Shown here: piece after piece, positions 16,007 through 25,271 of the stretch
Position numbering within the stretch: the first letter of the stretch is position 1
Layout: each line of letters starts with the position of its first letter
Assembly: GCF_002607855.1 (NCBI RefSeq)
Contig: NZ_AWQQ01000041.1
Span: forward strand, 1-52,015
Direction: 5' to 3'
From: Desulforamulus profundi
Lineage (GTDB): Bacteria > Bacillota_B > Desulfotomaculia > Desulfotomaculales > Desulfotomaculaceae
DNA: 52,015 nt
Notes under the pieces: generated by a model
The model's database searches: none
What the model saw: the letters and a program-made list of their open reading frames with translations, nothing else
What the model was told of the DNA's origin: nothing
Made by a program: the position numbers and the translations under genes

Positions 16007-17108
16007 CAAAAGCAAGTTAAGGACCGGCTATACCACCGGCAGCTGTGCCGCGGCGGCGGCCAAAGCTGCGGCCCTGGCCCTGGTTCGCGGCAGGGTGGCC
16101 GACAACGTAAGCATATCCCTGCCCCTGGGAGGGCGGATCACCCTGGGGATATCCCGTGTAGAACCGGGGGAAGGCTACTGCCGGGCGGCGGTCATCAAAG
16201 ACGCCGGGGACGACCCGGATGTCACCCACGGCCTGACCATTGTGGCGGAAGTTTTCCTGCAAGGGGAAGAGATCTGCATCACAGGGGGGCCGGGGGTGGG
16301 TACCGTGACCAAACCCGGTCTGGCAGTGCCGGTGGGGCAGTCGGCCATCAACCCGGTGCCCCGGCAGATGATTGAGCGGGAGGTCCGGGAGGTGCTGGGC
16401 CCTGGCAGGGGCGCCAGGGTGGTGATCAGCGCCCCCGGCGGGGAAGCGGTGGCAGCCCAAACCATGAATCCCCGGTTAGGCATCGTGGGCGGCATTTCCA
16501 TCCTGGGCACCGGCGGCATTGTGCGTCCCATGTCCGAGGACGCATACCGGCGTTCCCTGGTGCCCCAGATTGACCAGGCCCTGGCCCTGGGGTACCGGTC
16601 GCTGGTTTTAACACCCGGCCGAATGGGTGTTAAAAAAGCCGGGGAATTGGGGCTGCCCCCAGAGGCCGTCATCGAAACCAGCAATTTCATTGGCGCCATG
16701 CTGGAAGAGTGTGCCAAAAGGCCGGTGGAAGCGGTCCTGTTATTGGGTCATCTGGGCAAGCTGGTCAAGGTGGCGGCCGGCATTTTTCATACCCTGGGCA
16801 AGCTGGCCGATGCCCGGCGGGAGACCATTGCCGCCTATGCGGCCCTGCAGGGAGCGCCCCGGCATGTAATCCAAGAATTAATGGATATGAACACAGCGGA
16901 AGAGGCGGTGCAAATCTTAACGACCTGCGGACTGCCCCGGGTGTTTCACCGGCTGGCCGCCGCTGCCAGCCGGCGGGCTGCCTGGTATGTCCGGGAACAA
17001 TTGAGAGTCGGTACCCTGATGTATTCGCTGAGCGGCGAGATTGTGGGGTATGATGCAGGGGCCAGGCAAATCGGGGAGGAACTGGGATGGCAAATATCAT
17101 TAAAGTAA
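15996..17108 (+). CDS. cbiD: Cobalt-precorrin-5B C1-methyltransferase
   Basis: CbiD methylates C1 of the ring after lactone opening by CbiG in the anaerobic pathway. The 370-residue protein starts with the family hallmark LRTGYTTGSCAAAAAKAA. It also has VIKDAGDDPDVTHG (about 67-80), GGPGVGTVTKPGLAVPVGQ (about 98-116), AINPVPRQMI and TGGIVRPMSEDAYRRSL (about 172-188). It does not belong to the usual tetrapyrrole methylase fold. The start overlaps the end of cbiA and its own end overlaps cbiE by 22 bases, showing tight operon packing. Confidence 0.96.
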   Translation: MNGNKSKLRTGYTTGSCAAAAAKAAALALVRGRVADNVSISLPLGGRITLGISRVEPGEGYCRAAVIKDAGDDPDVTHGLTIVAEVFLQGEEICITGGPGVGTVTKPGLAVPVGQSAINPVPRQMIEREVREVLGPGRGARVVISAPGGEAVAAQTMNPRLGIVGGISILGTGGIVRPMSEDAYRRSLVPQIDQALALGYRSLVLTPGRMGVKKAGELGLPPEAVIETSNFIGAMLEECAKRPVEAVLLLGHLGKLVKVAAGIFHTLGKLADARRETIAAYAALQGAPRHVIQELMDMNTAEEAVQILTTCGLPRVFHRLAAAASRRAAWYVREQLRVGTLMYSLSGEIVGYDAGARQIGEELGWQISLK

Positions 17109-17713
17109 TTGGAGTGGGACCCGGCAGTCCCGATTATATCACCGCTGCCGGGGCTGCCGCGCTGCAAAGGGCCGATGTGCTGGTGGGTTCCCGGCGCCTG
17201 CTGCGGGAGTTTGCCCGTCCCGGCCAGGAGGTATATCCCCTGGGGTCGGACCTCGATGAAGCAGTGCAATTTATCGAACGGTGGTATGAAGAAAAGCAGG
17301 TGGCGGTCCTGGTTTCCGGAGACACGGGATTTTACAGCTTTGCCTCCTGTTTGGCCGGGAAGTTTCCCGGGGACCGGTTGGAGTTTATCCCCGGCATCAG
17401 TTCGGTTCAACTGATGTTTGCCCGGTTGAAGGCACCCTGGCAGGATGCGGTGGTGCTGAGCTGCCACGGCAGGGAGGACAACCGATTGCCGGGGGTTGTG
17501 CAGGCGGGACTGCTGGCGGCGGTCTTAACGGACCCGAAAAACAATCCCCAGTGCCTGGCGGATGAGCTGCTGGCGGGCGGTTGTCCTGACCTGCCGGTGT
17601 CCGTAGGCTGTAATCTTTCATATCCTGATGAGGTTATTTTTAGAGGAACATTGAGTTCCTTAAAAGAATGTAAAGAAAAATTCCTGAACTGTGTGGTGGT
17701 TATCGGTGTCTAA
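17087..17713 (+). CDS. cbiE: Cobalt-precorrin-7 (C5)-methyltransferase
   Basis: CbiE is the SAM-dependent C5 methylase that acts with CbiT; in some bacteria the two are fused as CobL. The 208 residues show the methylase fold motifs IKVIGVGPGSPDYIT (4-18), VLVGSRRLL (about 31-39), VLVSGDTGFYSFAS (about 72-85) and FIPGISSVQLM (about 100-110). It overlaps cbiD upstream and cbiT downstream. Confidence 0.94.
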   Translation: MANIIKVIGVGPGSPDYITAAGAAALQRADVLVGSRRLLREFARPGQEVYPLGSDLDEAVQFIERWYEEKQVAVLVSGDTGFYSFASCLAGKFPGDRLEFIPGISSVQLMFARLKAPWQDAVVLSCHGREDNRLPGVVQAGLLAAVLTDPKNNPQCLADELLAGGCPDLPVSVGCNLSYPDEVIFRGTLSSLKECKEKFLNCVVVIGV

Positions 17714-18307
17714 AGTGGGTTGGCCCTATGTTACGCCGGGCATACCGGATCATCTTTTTAAGAGAGTCAGCGGCATTCCCATGACCAAGCAGGAAATCAG
17801 AATGATTGTTCTTGGGAAACTGAGGCTTTTTCCAGGTGCAGTGATTTATGATGTGGGAGCGGGGACCGGCAGCGTTACTGTTGAATGCGCCTGCAGATAA
17901 AGCACGGGACGGTCTATGCTTTAGAAAAGGACGGCAGTGCCGATGAATTGGTAGAGACCAATGTGCGCCGGTTTGGTGTGAACAATGTCAAGCTGGTGCC
18001 GGGCTTTGCGCCGGCTACCATGGAAAAGCTGCCCCCGGCGGACCGCATCTTTATCGGCGGCAGCGCCGGGGCTTTGCTGGAGATTTTGCAGGCGGCTAAT
18101 CAGAAGCTGAAGCCCGGGGGCTGGTTGGCGGCCACCGCCGTCACTTTGGAAACCGGGCCGGTGGTGCTGGGGTTCCTGGAGGAGAAGGGGTACCAGCAGG
18201 TGGAGGCGGTCAGTGTTACGGTGGCGGAGGCCAGGCGGGTGGGCAGGTCTCATATGTGGCAGGGGCAGAACCCCGTTGTTGTTGTTAGTGGACAGAAGCC
18301 GGAGTAG
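17706..18307 (+). CDS. cbiT: Cobalt-precorrin-6B C15-methyltransferase (decarboxylating) (frame broken near 17890)
   Basis: CbiT methylates C15 and removes the acetate carboxyl at C12. The reconstructed protein is about 200 residues. It starts with WPYVTPGIPDHLF and GIPMTKQEIR, then has the class I SAM-binding motif VIYDVGAGTGSVTVE. The frame is lost just after this motif at about 17890; one added base leads into HGTVYALEKD and the rest of the Rossmann fold with DRIFIGGSAG. I chose GTG at 17706, preceded by GGTGGT, over GTG at 17691, because the family begins close to the PYVTPG motif. It overlaps the cbiE end. Confidence 0.87.
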
Positions 18308-18472
18308 GAGATTGTTAGCCTATGGGGTATTACTTAGGGGTCTTGTTGTTAGGCTTATAGGTACTGCTTTTGGGTCTTGTGGTTCCCCTTAGGGTATGCC
18401 GTACGTGACAGGTTGGTTATTTTTTGGTTGAAGCTTCAATTTGGTTACTATAATTTGAATGGATGATTCTGT
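18308..18472. other. 165-base gap inside the cbi run, possible secondary promoter
   Basis: This is the only long gap among otherwise overlapping cbi genes. It is T/G-rich and low in coding character, with repeated GGGTCTTG segments. A TATAAT at about 18447 preceded by TTGAAG at 15-base spacing could serve as a weak promoter for cbiF onward. No ribosome-site-backed ORF or riboswitch core is seen. Confidence 0.3.
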
Positions 18473-19218
18473 ATGATCTACTTTGTGGGTGCCGGTCCCG
18501 GAGATCCGGAACTGCTTACGGTCAAGGCCCAGCGCTTGCTGAAGGAAGCCGACCTGGTGCTTTATGCGGGTTCCCTAGTGCCGCTTCAGGTAATGGATGG
18601 CTGCCGGGAGGATGCTGTGAAGGTTGACAGCGCTCCGATGGTGTTGGAGGATATCGTAGCCATGATGGCCGACTATCACAAGCGGGATAAGCTGGTGGTG
18701 CGGCTGCATACCGGGGACCCCGGTTTGTACGGGGCCATTGGGGAGCAGATGGAAGCTCTGGATGAACTGGGAGTGCCTTACGAAATTGTGCCGGGGGTCA
18801 GTTCTTTTTTGGCGGCTGCGGCGGCGGTGAAAAGGGAGTATACCGTTCCCGGCGGGTCCCAAACGGTGATTATTACAAGGCTGGCGGGCCGCACACCGGT
18901 GCCGCCGGAACAGTCCCTGTCCGGTTTGGCCCGGCATAAAGGTCCATGGCCATCTTCCTGTCGGTGGGCCTGGCCCGGAGGGTGCAGGAGGAGCTGCTGC
19001 AGGGTTACGATGCGGATACGCCGGTGGCTGTGGTGGAGCGGGTTTCCTGGCCGGAGGGGAGGGTTGTCCGGGGAACTCTGGGCCAGTTGGCCCGTTTGAT
19101 TGAGGAGGCGGGTATTACGCGGACGGCTTTAATTCTGGTGGGGGATTTTCTCACCTCACGGGGCCGGTCTTTACTCTATGATGCGGGGTTTGCGCATGGA
19201 TATCGCGAGGGAGAATAG
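18473..19218 (+). CDS. cbiF: Cobalt-precorrin-4 C11-methyltransferase (frame broken near 18940)
   Basis: CbiF methylates C11 of cobalt-precorrin-4. The reconstructed protein is about 249 residues, as in the family. Motifs are IYFVGAGPGDPELLTVKA (2-19), VLYAGSLVP (about 31-39), VVRLHTGDPGLYGAIGEQM (about 76-94) and VPGVSSFLAAAAA (about 107-119). The frame shifts between RHK and SMAIFLSVGLA at about 18940; one added base rejoins them. Its end overlaps cbiG. Confidence 0.88.
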
Positions 19219-20260
19219 GGTTGCCATACTGGCCCTGACGGTTGGTGGCGCCAGGTTGGCCGGTACTTTGGGAAGACTTTTGGGAGATGTGCAGCTGTAC
19301 ATTCCCGGGCGGCTGTGCAGTGAAAGCCTGCCGCCGGACACCCTTTATTTTGAAAACTGGCAACAGGCGGCGGCGGAGGCTTTTCACCGGTATAACCGGT
19401 TGATTTTCATCATGGCTGCAGGCATTGTGGTGCGGACACTGGCACCGCTGGTCCATTCTAAAAAAACCGACCCCGCTGTTGTGGTTTTGGATGAAAAGGG
19501 GAGATTTGCGGTCAGTTTGCTTGCCGGGCACCTGGGTGGGGCCAACGGGCTGGCCCAAAAGGTGGCCGGTCTTTTAAGGGGTACGGCGGTCATTACCACC
19601 GCCACGGATGTGAACGGGGTGCCGGCGGTGGAACTGCTGGCCCGGGAATTGGATTGCAAGATATACCCGGCTAAAGGGATTACGCTGTTTAACCGATTAC
19701 TGGTGGAGGGAGAAAAGATCAGCCTTTGCTCCCGGTGGCCCCTGAAGCCCGAACATACAACCGGATTTGCCTATAATGAAGGGGAAGAGTCAGGCGAAAC
19801 CGGGCCTATAGTTTACATAACCAATCAATTGGTACAGCCGGTACAGGGGCCAAGGATTATACTGCGGCCCCGCAACCTGGTGGCCGGTGTGGGCTGCCGC
19901 AAAGGGGTCAGCAGGGAACAGGTGGTGTCTGCGGTGAAAAAGGCCTGCAAGCTGGGAGGCTTCAGCCTGCTTTCCCTCCGGTCACTGGCCACGGTGGATC
20001 TAAAAATGCAGGAACCGGGGTTGCTGGAGGCGGCCAATTACTTTAAAGTTCCCCTGCTGGAAGTGACCCGGCAGCAGATTGACAGTTTGGACGGGCAATT
20101 TACCCCGTCAGATTTTGTAAAGGATCGGATAGGAGTTGGTGGAGTATGCGAACCGGCTGCCATAACAGCCAGTGCCATGGGGCAGCTCAAGGTGCCGAAA
20201 CAGAAGCTGGGACCTGTTACCGTAGCCATCGCGGAGGCCAAATTGTGGTGGTGGGATTAG
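19196..20260 (+). CDS. cbiG: Cobalt-precorrin-5A hydrolase
   Basis: CbiG opens the delta-lactone and releases C20 as acetaldehyde, the ring-contraction step of the anaerobic route. The roughly 354-residue protein has the N-terminal region ending in LIFIMAAGIVVRTLAP and DPAVVVLDEKGRFAVSLLAGHLGGAN, a middle domain, and the C-terminal domain starting at LVAGVGCRKGVSREQV. The start is uncertain: ATG at 19196, 19181 or 19178, all inside the end of cbiF. It ends in an odd WWWD tail that overlaps the cbiH start region. Confidence 0.92.
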   Translation: MDIARENRVAILALTVGGARLAGTLGRLLGDVQLYIPGRLCSESLPPDTLYFENWQQAAAEAFHRYNRLIFIMAAGIVVRTLAPLVHSKKTDPAVVVLDEKGRFAVSLLAGHLGGANGLAQKVAGLLRGTAVITTATDVNGVPAVELLARELDCKIYPAKGITLFNRLLVEGEKISLCSRWPLKPEHTTGFAYNEGEESGETGPIVYITNQLVQPVQGPRIILRPRNLVAGVGCRKGVSREQVVSAVKKACKLGGFSLLSLRSLATVDLKMQEPGLLEAANYFKVPLLEVTRQQIDSLDGQFTPSDFVKDRIGVGGVCEPAAITASAMGQLKVPKQKLGPVTVAIAEAKLWWWD

Positions 20261-20955
20261 GACCGGGCAACAGGGAAAATTTTACCCCGGAAGTGCTGGC
20301 GGCCATAAAATCCGCCCAGGTGGTGGTGGGCTACCATACCTATTTAGATTTGATCCCCGATTTACTACAGGACAAAGAAAAGGTCGCCACCCCCATGCGG
20401 GGAGAAGTGGAACGAGCCCGTCAGGCGGTGGAACTGGCTGCGGCAGGGAAAACCGTGGCGGTGGTCAGCAGCGGGGACCCGGGGATTTACGGCATGGCCG
20501 GCATTATCATTGAAGTGGCCCAGGGTCGCGTGCCTGTCAGAGTGATTCCCGGCATTACCGCTGCCTCGGCGGCGGCGGCCAGCCTGGGGGCGCCGTTGAT
20601 GAACGATTTTGCCGTGATCAGTTTAAGCGATTTGCTGACCCCCTGGGAGACCATGCTGAAGCGGATTGAGGCGGCGGCAGTGGGGGATTTTGTTATGGTA
20701 TTGTACAATCCCCGCAGTTACGGACGCCCGGATCATATAAAGACCGCCCGGGAGATTATGCTAAGATACAAATCACCGGAGACCCCGGTGGGGATCGTGC
20801 GCCAGGCCCGGCGAGGTCCGGAGGAAAAGATCATTACCACCCTGGGAGACATGCTGAGCCATGAGATCGATATGTTGACCACCGTCATCGTCGGCAATGC
20901 CCAGACCAGGGTGGAGGGAGACTTTATGGTAACGCCCAGGGGGTACCGCCTGTGA
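20245..20955 (+). CDS. cbiH: Cobalt-factor III / precorrin-3B C17-methyltransferase
   Basis: CbiH methylates C17 and drives ring contraction with lactone formation. I place the start at GTG 20245, which has GGAGG 7 bases upstream and begins VVVGLGPGNRENFTPEVL. A longer ATG reading from 20146 would only add an unrelated stretch inside cbiG. About 236 residues remain, matching the family. Other motifs are VVVGYHTYLDLIPDL, VAVVSSGDPGIYGMAG, VRVIPGITAASAAAA and MVLYNPRS. It ends in GTGA overlap with cbiJ. Confidence 0.93.
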   Translation: MVVGLGPGNRENFTPEVLAAIKSAQVVVGYHTYLDLIPDLLQDKEKVATPMRGEVERARQAVELAAAGKTVAVVSSGDPGIYGMAGIIIEVAQGRVPVRVIPGITAASAAAASLGAPLMNDFAVISLSDLLTPWETMLKRIEAAAVGDFVMVLYNPRSYGRPDHIKTAREIMLRYKSPETPVGIVRQARRGPEEKIITTLGDMLSHEIDMLTTVIVGNAQTRVEGDFMVTPRGYRL

Positions 20956-21710
20956 TCCTGGTGCTGGCGGGTACCCTGGAAGGAAGAGATACCGCCGCCC
21001 TGCTGCAGCAGGCGGGATTTCCTGTAACGGCTTCGGTGGTTACCGGCTATGGCTGCGACCTCTTGCAAAAACAGGGTTTGAACCGTATCCTGACGGGTGT
21101 GCTGGACGAAGCTGCGTTAACGGCGATTCTTCAGCAGGGGGTGCGCCTGCTGGTAGATGCCACCCATCCCTTTGCGGCCCTGGCCTCCCATACCGCCATG
21201 GCTGCGGCCCGGGTCACAGGCGTTCCTTACCTGCGGCTGGAAAGACCGGCCGCCGAACTGCCGGTCCATCCCATGGTTTACAGGGCGGCAGATTTAGAAA
21301 GTGCCGTCAGCCAGGCCCTGTCCCTGGGTAAGGTTTTATTTTCCACCCTGGGGAGCAAGTCCCTGCCCCCTCTGCTGACAGCCGCAAGCCAGGCCGGGGT
21401 AAAGGTCATTGTAAGGGTGCTGCCGGACAGCGGGGTTATCCGCCGCTGCTTGGAATTGGGTTTAACTCCCGGTGAAATCATAGCCCTGCAGGGACCCTGC
21501 AGTATGGAATTAAACAAGGCTTTCTACCGGCATTATCAAGCGGAAGTTGTACTGACCAAGGACAGCGGCAGCACAGGCGGGGTGGCGGAGAAGGTTGCCG
21601 CAGCCGTCGAGGCGGGCATACCCGTTGTGGTGTGGCAGAGGCCAAAGATATATTACCCCCTGGTCTTTCATAAACCGGAAGAAATACTGGCTATTGCCTT
21701 AAACATGTAA
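20952..21710 (+). CDS. cbiJ: Cobalt-precorrin-6A reductase
   Basis: CbiJ (CobK fold) reduces the macrocycle with a pyridine nucleotide. The 252 residues begin ILVLAGTLEGRDTAALL and contain LLVDATHPFAALAS, GVPYLRLERP, VLFSTLGSKSL and VLTKDSGSTGG, all typical of CobK/CbiJ. The GTG start overlaps the stop of cbiH. It is followed by a 36-base gap with AAAGGAGG for cbiX. Confidence 0.94.
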   Translation: MILVLAGTLEGRDTAALLQQAGFPVTASVVTGYGCDLLQKQGLNRILTGVLDEAALTAILQQGVRLLVDATHPFAALASHTAMAAARVTGVPYLRLERPAAELPVHPMVYRAADLESAVSQALSLGKVLFSTLGSKSLPPLLTAASQAGVKVIVRVLPDSGVIRRCLELGLTPGEIIALQGPCSMELNKAFYRHYQAEVVLTKDSGSTGGVAEKVAAAVEAGIPVVVWQRPKIYYPLVFHKPEEILAIALNM

Positions 21711-21746
21711 AAACCGGGTAATGTATGACCACGAAAGGAGGCCCTT

Positions 21747-22117
21747 ATGCAGGAAGGTGTGGTAATCCTGGGACATGGCAGCCGCCTGCCGGAGGCCAAC
21801 CAGGAGATTTTTGAACTTACCGAACAGGTAAAGGCCAGGGGGGTAAGGCTCTTTATGAAACCTGCTTTTTACAATTCGCACAACCTGACCTACCCCAGGT
21901 CATTGAAAAAATGAACCGGGCCGGGGTGAAAAGAATAACCGTTATTCCATTGCTGCTGGTGGTGGGCAGCCATATCCAGGTGGATTTGCCGGCAATGCTG
22001 CGGGAGCAAAAAAAGCTTTATCCCCATATTACTTTTATTTTAGCGCCTCACCTGGGCGCCGACCGCCGGATCACCGAAATTGTCATGGACCGTATGAAGC
22101 AAGGAAGTGAAATGTAA
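21747..22117 (+). CDS. cbiX: Short-form sirohydrochlorin cobaltochelatase CbiX (frame broken near 21840)
   Basis: The reconstructed protein is about 123 residues, like small CbiX-S chelatases that act as dimers. VVILGHGSRLPEAN carries the first metal-site His, and ETCFLQFAQPDLPQVIEKM and VIPLLLVVGSH carry the rest of the fold and a second His. The frame is lost in a run of six G at about 21838; a seventh G restores GGKALYET. AAAGGAGG precedes ATG 21747. It would insert cobalt (or iron) into sirohydrochlorin and duplicates the role of CbiK. It overlaps cbiC. Confidence 0.85.
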
Positions 22118-22745
22118 TTTGGATATTTTCGATGGTGTTCTCTGGCATCCCCAGGAGATTGAACGGGAGAGCATGCGCCAGGTGGAGGAATTTTTACGGC
22201 CTTTGCACCTGCCACCGGGCCAGAAAGCGGTGGTAGGCCGCATCATACATACCAGTGGCGACCCGGAGTTGGCCGGGCAGATCCGTTTTCACCCCCGGGC
22301 GGTGGAGGAGGGATTGGCGGCTTTAAAAAGAGGCGCCCATATTTATACCGATGTCACCATGCTGGGGGCAGGCATTAACAGCAGCCGGCTGAACTGGTGG
22401 GGCGGGGAAGTGCACTGTGCCGTGCACAGCCCGGAAGTGGCGGCGGAGGCCAAAGTCAGGCAAATCACCCGCTCCGCCGTGGCCATGGAGAGGTTTGGCG
22501 AGAAACTGAACGGCCAGGTGGTGGCCATTGGCAATGCCCCGACGGCCCTTTTTGTTCTCCTGCGAATGATCCACCGGGGGCTGCGGCCCGCCCTGGTGGT
22601 GGGCATGCCGGTTGGCTTTGTGGGGGCAGCCCGCTCCAAGGAACTTCTCTTACAGGCAGATGTCCCCTACATCACCGTTCTGGGAACCAGAGGCGGCAGT
22701 CCTCTGGCCGCTGCTACCGTTAATGCCCTGTTGTACCTTGACTAG
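22107..22745 (+). CDS. cbiC: Cobalt-precorrin-8 methylmutase
   Basis: CbiC moves a methyl group from C11 to C12, yielding cobyrinate. The 212 residues include EIERESMRQVEEFL, VVGRIIHTSGDPELAGQIRF (with the family His in the RIIHTSGD motif), YTDVTMLGAGIN and IGNAPTALFVLLRMI. The start may be GTG 22107, or TTG 22119 with AAGGAAG at better spacing. It overlaps cbiX and is followed by cobQ after 32 bases. Confidence 0.94.
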   Translation: MKCNLDIFDGVLWHPQEIERESMRQVEEFLRPLHLPPGQKAVVGRIIHTSGDPELAGQIRFHPRAVEEGLAALKRGAHIYTDVTMLGAGINSSRLNWWGGEVHCAVHSPEVAAEAKVRQITRSAVAMERFGEKLNGQVVAIGNAPTALFVLLRMIHRGLRPALVVGMPVGFVGAARSKELLLQADVPYITVLGTRGGSPLAAATVNALLYLD

Positions 22746-22777
22746 TTAAAAAACCTTCCAGACAAGGAGGTATCCCC

Positions 22778-24316
22778 TTGGCCCTTGCAAAGACAATCAT
22801 GATCCAGGGCACCTCTTCCCACGTGGGGAAGAGTTTGCTTTGCACCGCCCTCTGCCGCATTTTCAAACAGGATGGTTTCCGGGTTGCCCCCTTCAAGGCC
22901 CAAAACATGGCCCTCAACAGCTATGTCACCCTGGACGGGGGCGAAATCGGCAGGGCCCAGGGGGCTCAGGCGGAGGCTGCCGGTGTAACGGCTACGGTGC
23001 AAATGAATCCTGTCTTGTTAAAACCAAAGCAGGATTTAAATGCCCAGGTGGTGGTATTGGGGAAGCCTTGGGCAGACATGAGCGCCAGAGACTACCGGCA
23101 GCATTTTTTGCCCGGGGCGGTCAGCCTGGTGGAACAATGCATTCAGGGCCTGCGGCGGGAATATGATGTGCTGGTTATCGAGGGGGCAGGCAGTCCGGCG
23201 GAGATAAACCTGAAGGACCGGGACATTGTCAATATGCGTACCGCCTTGTTGGCGGAGGCGCCGGTAATCCTGGCCGCCGATATCGACCGGGGGGGTGTTT
23301 TTGCTTCCCTGGTGGGGACCCTGGAACTTTTGGAACCCCACGAGCGTCAAAAGGTGGCAGGGTTTATTATCAATAAATTCCGTGGCGACCTTGAACTTCT
23401 GCGACCGGGTCTGGCATTTCTGGAGCAGCGCACCGGCAGGCCGGTGTTAGGGGTTGTTCCTTACCTCCATGGGCACGGCATCGAGGAGGAAGATTCTGTT
23501 TCCCTGGCCGGGGCACCAAGAACCCCGGCAGGTGCAGAGCTTGATATTGCCGTTATTCAACTGCCGAGGATATCAAATTTTACCGACTTTGACCTGCTGG
23601 GCCGGGTACCGGGTGTGGTTCTTCGCTTTGTGGGTCCCGGAGATTCCCTGGGTCAGCCCGATGCGGTGATGCTCCCCGGCACCAAGAATACCATTCAGGA
23701 TTTGCTTTACCTGAGGGAAAAGGGGTTGGACAAAGAAATACTGACCCTGGCCCAACGGGGCATCCCCCTGGTAGGCATCTGCGGCGGGTATCAAATGATG
23801 GGCAAAATGCTTTATGATCCCCGGGGAACCGAGGCCGGACTGGGCAATCTGCCGGGTCTGGGGCTGTTAGATATAGAAACCACCTTTTTAGCGGAAAAAC
23901 AGACCCACCGCTGCAGTGCCACCATCTCTTGCACGGCGCTGGGCTGGTGTGATGCAGCGAACCGGGAGATAACGGGTTATGAAATCCATACCGGACAGGT
24001 GGAAATGGGGAAAGAAGCGGAGCCCCTGTTGTATATAACCCGTCGTTCCGGAGCGTTTACCCGCCTGGCAGACGGGGCGGTGGCCAACCAGGGGCAAATC
24101 TTCGGTACCCACCTGCACGGCTTGTTTGATAATACCGGTTTGTTGCTGGATTGGATAAACCATTTGAGAAAACGAAAGGGGCTTTCCCTTTTAGCGGCGG
24201 AGCAACTTCCGGTGCACCGGGATGAAAAATATGACCGGCTGGCGGATGTCGTTCGACGGCATTTGGATATGCGCAAACTGTATGAAATTATGGGTTTGGG
24301 AGAAGCCAAGGCATGA
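22778..24316 (+). CDS. cobQ: Cobyric acid synthase
   Basis: CobQ/CbiP amidates the b, d, e and g side chains of adenosylcobyrinate diamide, using glutamine and ATP. The 512-residue protein has P-loop GTSSHVGKS (11-19), PFKAQNMALNSYVT, VIEGAGSPAEINL, LAADIDRGGVFASL and, in the glutaminase half, nucleophile Cys in GICGGYQMMG and GTHLHGLFDN with the catalytic His. The TTG start at 22778 is supported by AAGGAGG. The end overlaps the cbiB start as ATGA. Confidence 0.96.
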   Translation: MALAKTIMIQGTSSHVGKSLLCTALCRIFKQDGFRVAPFKAQNMALNSYVTLDGGEIGRAQGAQAEAAGVTATVQMNPVLLKPKQDLNAQVVVLGKPWADMSARDYRQHFLPGAVSLVEQCIQGLRREYDVLVIEGAGSPAEINLKDRDIVNMRTALLAEAPVILAADIDRGGVFASLVGTLELLEPHERQKVAGFIINKFRGDLELLRPGLAFLEQRTGRPVLGVVPYLHGHGIEEEDSVSLAGAPRTPAGAELDIAVIQLPRISNFTDFDLLGRVPGVVLRFVGPGDSLGQPDAVMLPGTKNTIQDLLYLREKGLDKEILTLAQRGIPLVGICGGYQMMGKMLYDPRGTEAGLGNLPGLGLLDIETTFLAEKQTHRCSATISCTALGWCDAANREITGYEIHTGQVEMGKEAEPLLYITRRSGAFTRLADGAVANQGQIFGTHLHGLFDNTGLLLDWINHLRKRKGLSLLAAEQLPVHRDEKYDRLADVVRRHLDMRKLYEIMGLGEAKA

Positions 24317-25269
24317 GCATCCTCATTCTGGCAGCGCTGCTCGTCGACCTGCTTGTGGGGGATCCCCGCTGTATCCCCCATCCCGTGGTCCTGATCGGCT
24401 CCTTGATTCATAAAGGTGAAGTAGCGGTAAGAAAAATAACCGGCGGGACAACCGGGTTAAAGGTTGGCGGAGTGCTGCTGGTAACTGTGGTTTGCGCAGT
24501 AACGTACTTGATTACCTGGGGCTTGATATGGCTGGCAGGAACCGTGCATTTGTGGCTGGGTCTGGTCGTACACCTGTGGCTGCTTTCCACCACCCTGGCT
24601 GTAAAGAGTTTGCACCAGCATGCCCGGGCGGTGGCAGAGCCACTGGCCCGGGGGGACATCCTCACCGCCCGCAGGAAAGTTTCCCTCATCGTGGGACGGG
24701 ACACCGAAGGGCTGAATGAACGGGAAATTTCCCGGGCCACCGTGGAAACAGTGGCGGAAAACACGGTGGACGGCATTCTCTCCCCGCTTTTTTATGCCTT
24801 TATCGGCGGCGCCCCTCTGGCCATGACTTATAAAGCCATTAACACCATGGACAGCATGATCGGACACCGGAACAAGGATTATTTATACCTTGGCTGGGCC
24901 GCCGCCAGGTTGGATGACCTGGCCAACTATTTACCCGCCAGGCTGGCAGGTTTGTTCTATGTCTTCCTTTCCACAGGTTCTCCCGGGGGTCTTCGATCCA
25001 CTGTGCGGGCCATTCTGAAGGACGCCCCGGCCCACCCCAGCCCCAACAGCGGCATTCCCGAGGCCGCCGTGGCAGGCGCCCTGGGAGTTCAACTGGGAGG
25101 CACCAACTATTACCGGGGCGAAGTTTCTCGCCGTGCCTTGATGGGGGAAGAGAAATACCCGTTAACATACCGTCACATCCAGCAGGCGCTTAATTTAACC
25201 TACGGAGTGACCGCTTTGTCAGTGGCAGTAGGCGTCTTGGTAAGGTTTGTGTTTGAAAGTAAGTTTTAG
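24313..25269 (+). CDS. cbiB: Adenosylcobinamide-phosphate synthase
   Basis: CbiB is the integral membrane enzyme that joins the aminopropanol phosphate arm to cobyric acid. The 318 residues start LILAALLVDLLVGDPRCIPHPVVLIG, the family signature. The EISRATVETVAENTVDGILSPLFYAF core is at about 138-163, MDSMIGHRN at about 178-186 and GGTNYYRGE near 270. About four to five membrane helices are seen. ATGA coupling to cobQ is clear. The 139-base gap downstream holds an inverted-repeat element. Confidence 0.95.
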   Translation: MSILILAALLVDLLVGDPRCIPHPVVLIGSLIHKGEVAVRKITGGTTGLKVGGVLLVTVVCAVTYLITWGLIWLAGTVHLWLGLVVHLWLLSTTLAVKSLHQHARAVAEPLARGDILTARRKVSLIVGRDTEGLNEREISRATVETVAENTVDGILSPLFYAFIGGAPLAMTYKAINTMDSMIGHRNKDYLYLGWAAARLDDLANYLPARLAGLFYVFLSTGSPGGLRSTVRAILKDAPAHPSPNSGIPEAAVAGALGVQLGGTNYYRGEVSRRALMGEEKYPLTYRHIQQALNLTYGVTALSVAVGVLVRFVFESKF

Positions 25270-25271
25270 AT

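Noticed and set aside
20146..20244. Longer start for cbiH at ATG 20146
   Set aside because: The extra stretch has no family resemblance and lies inside cbiG; GTG 20245 has an ideal ribosome site.
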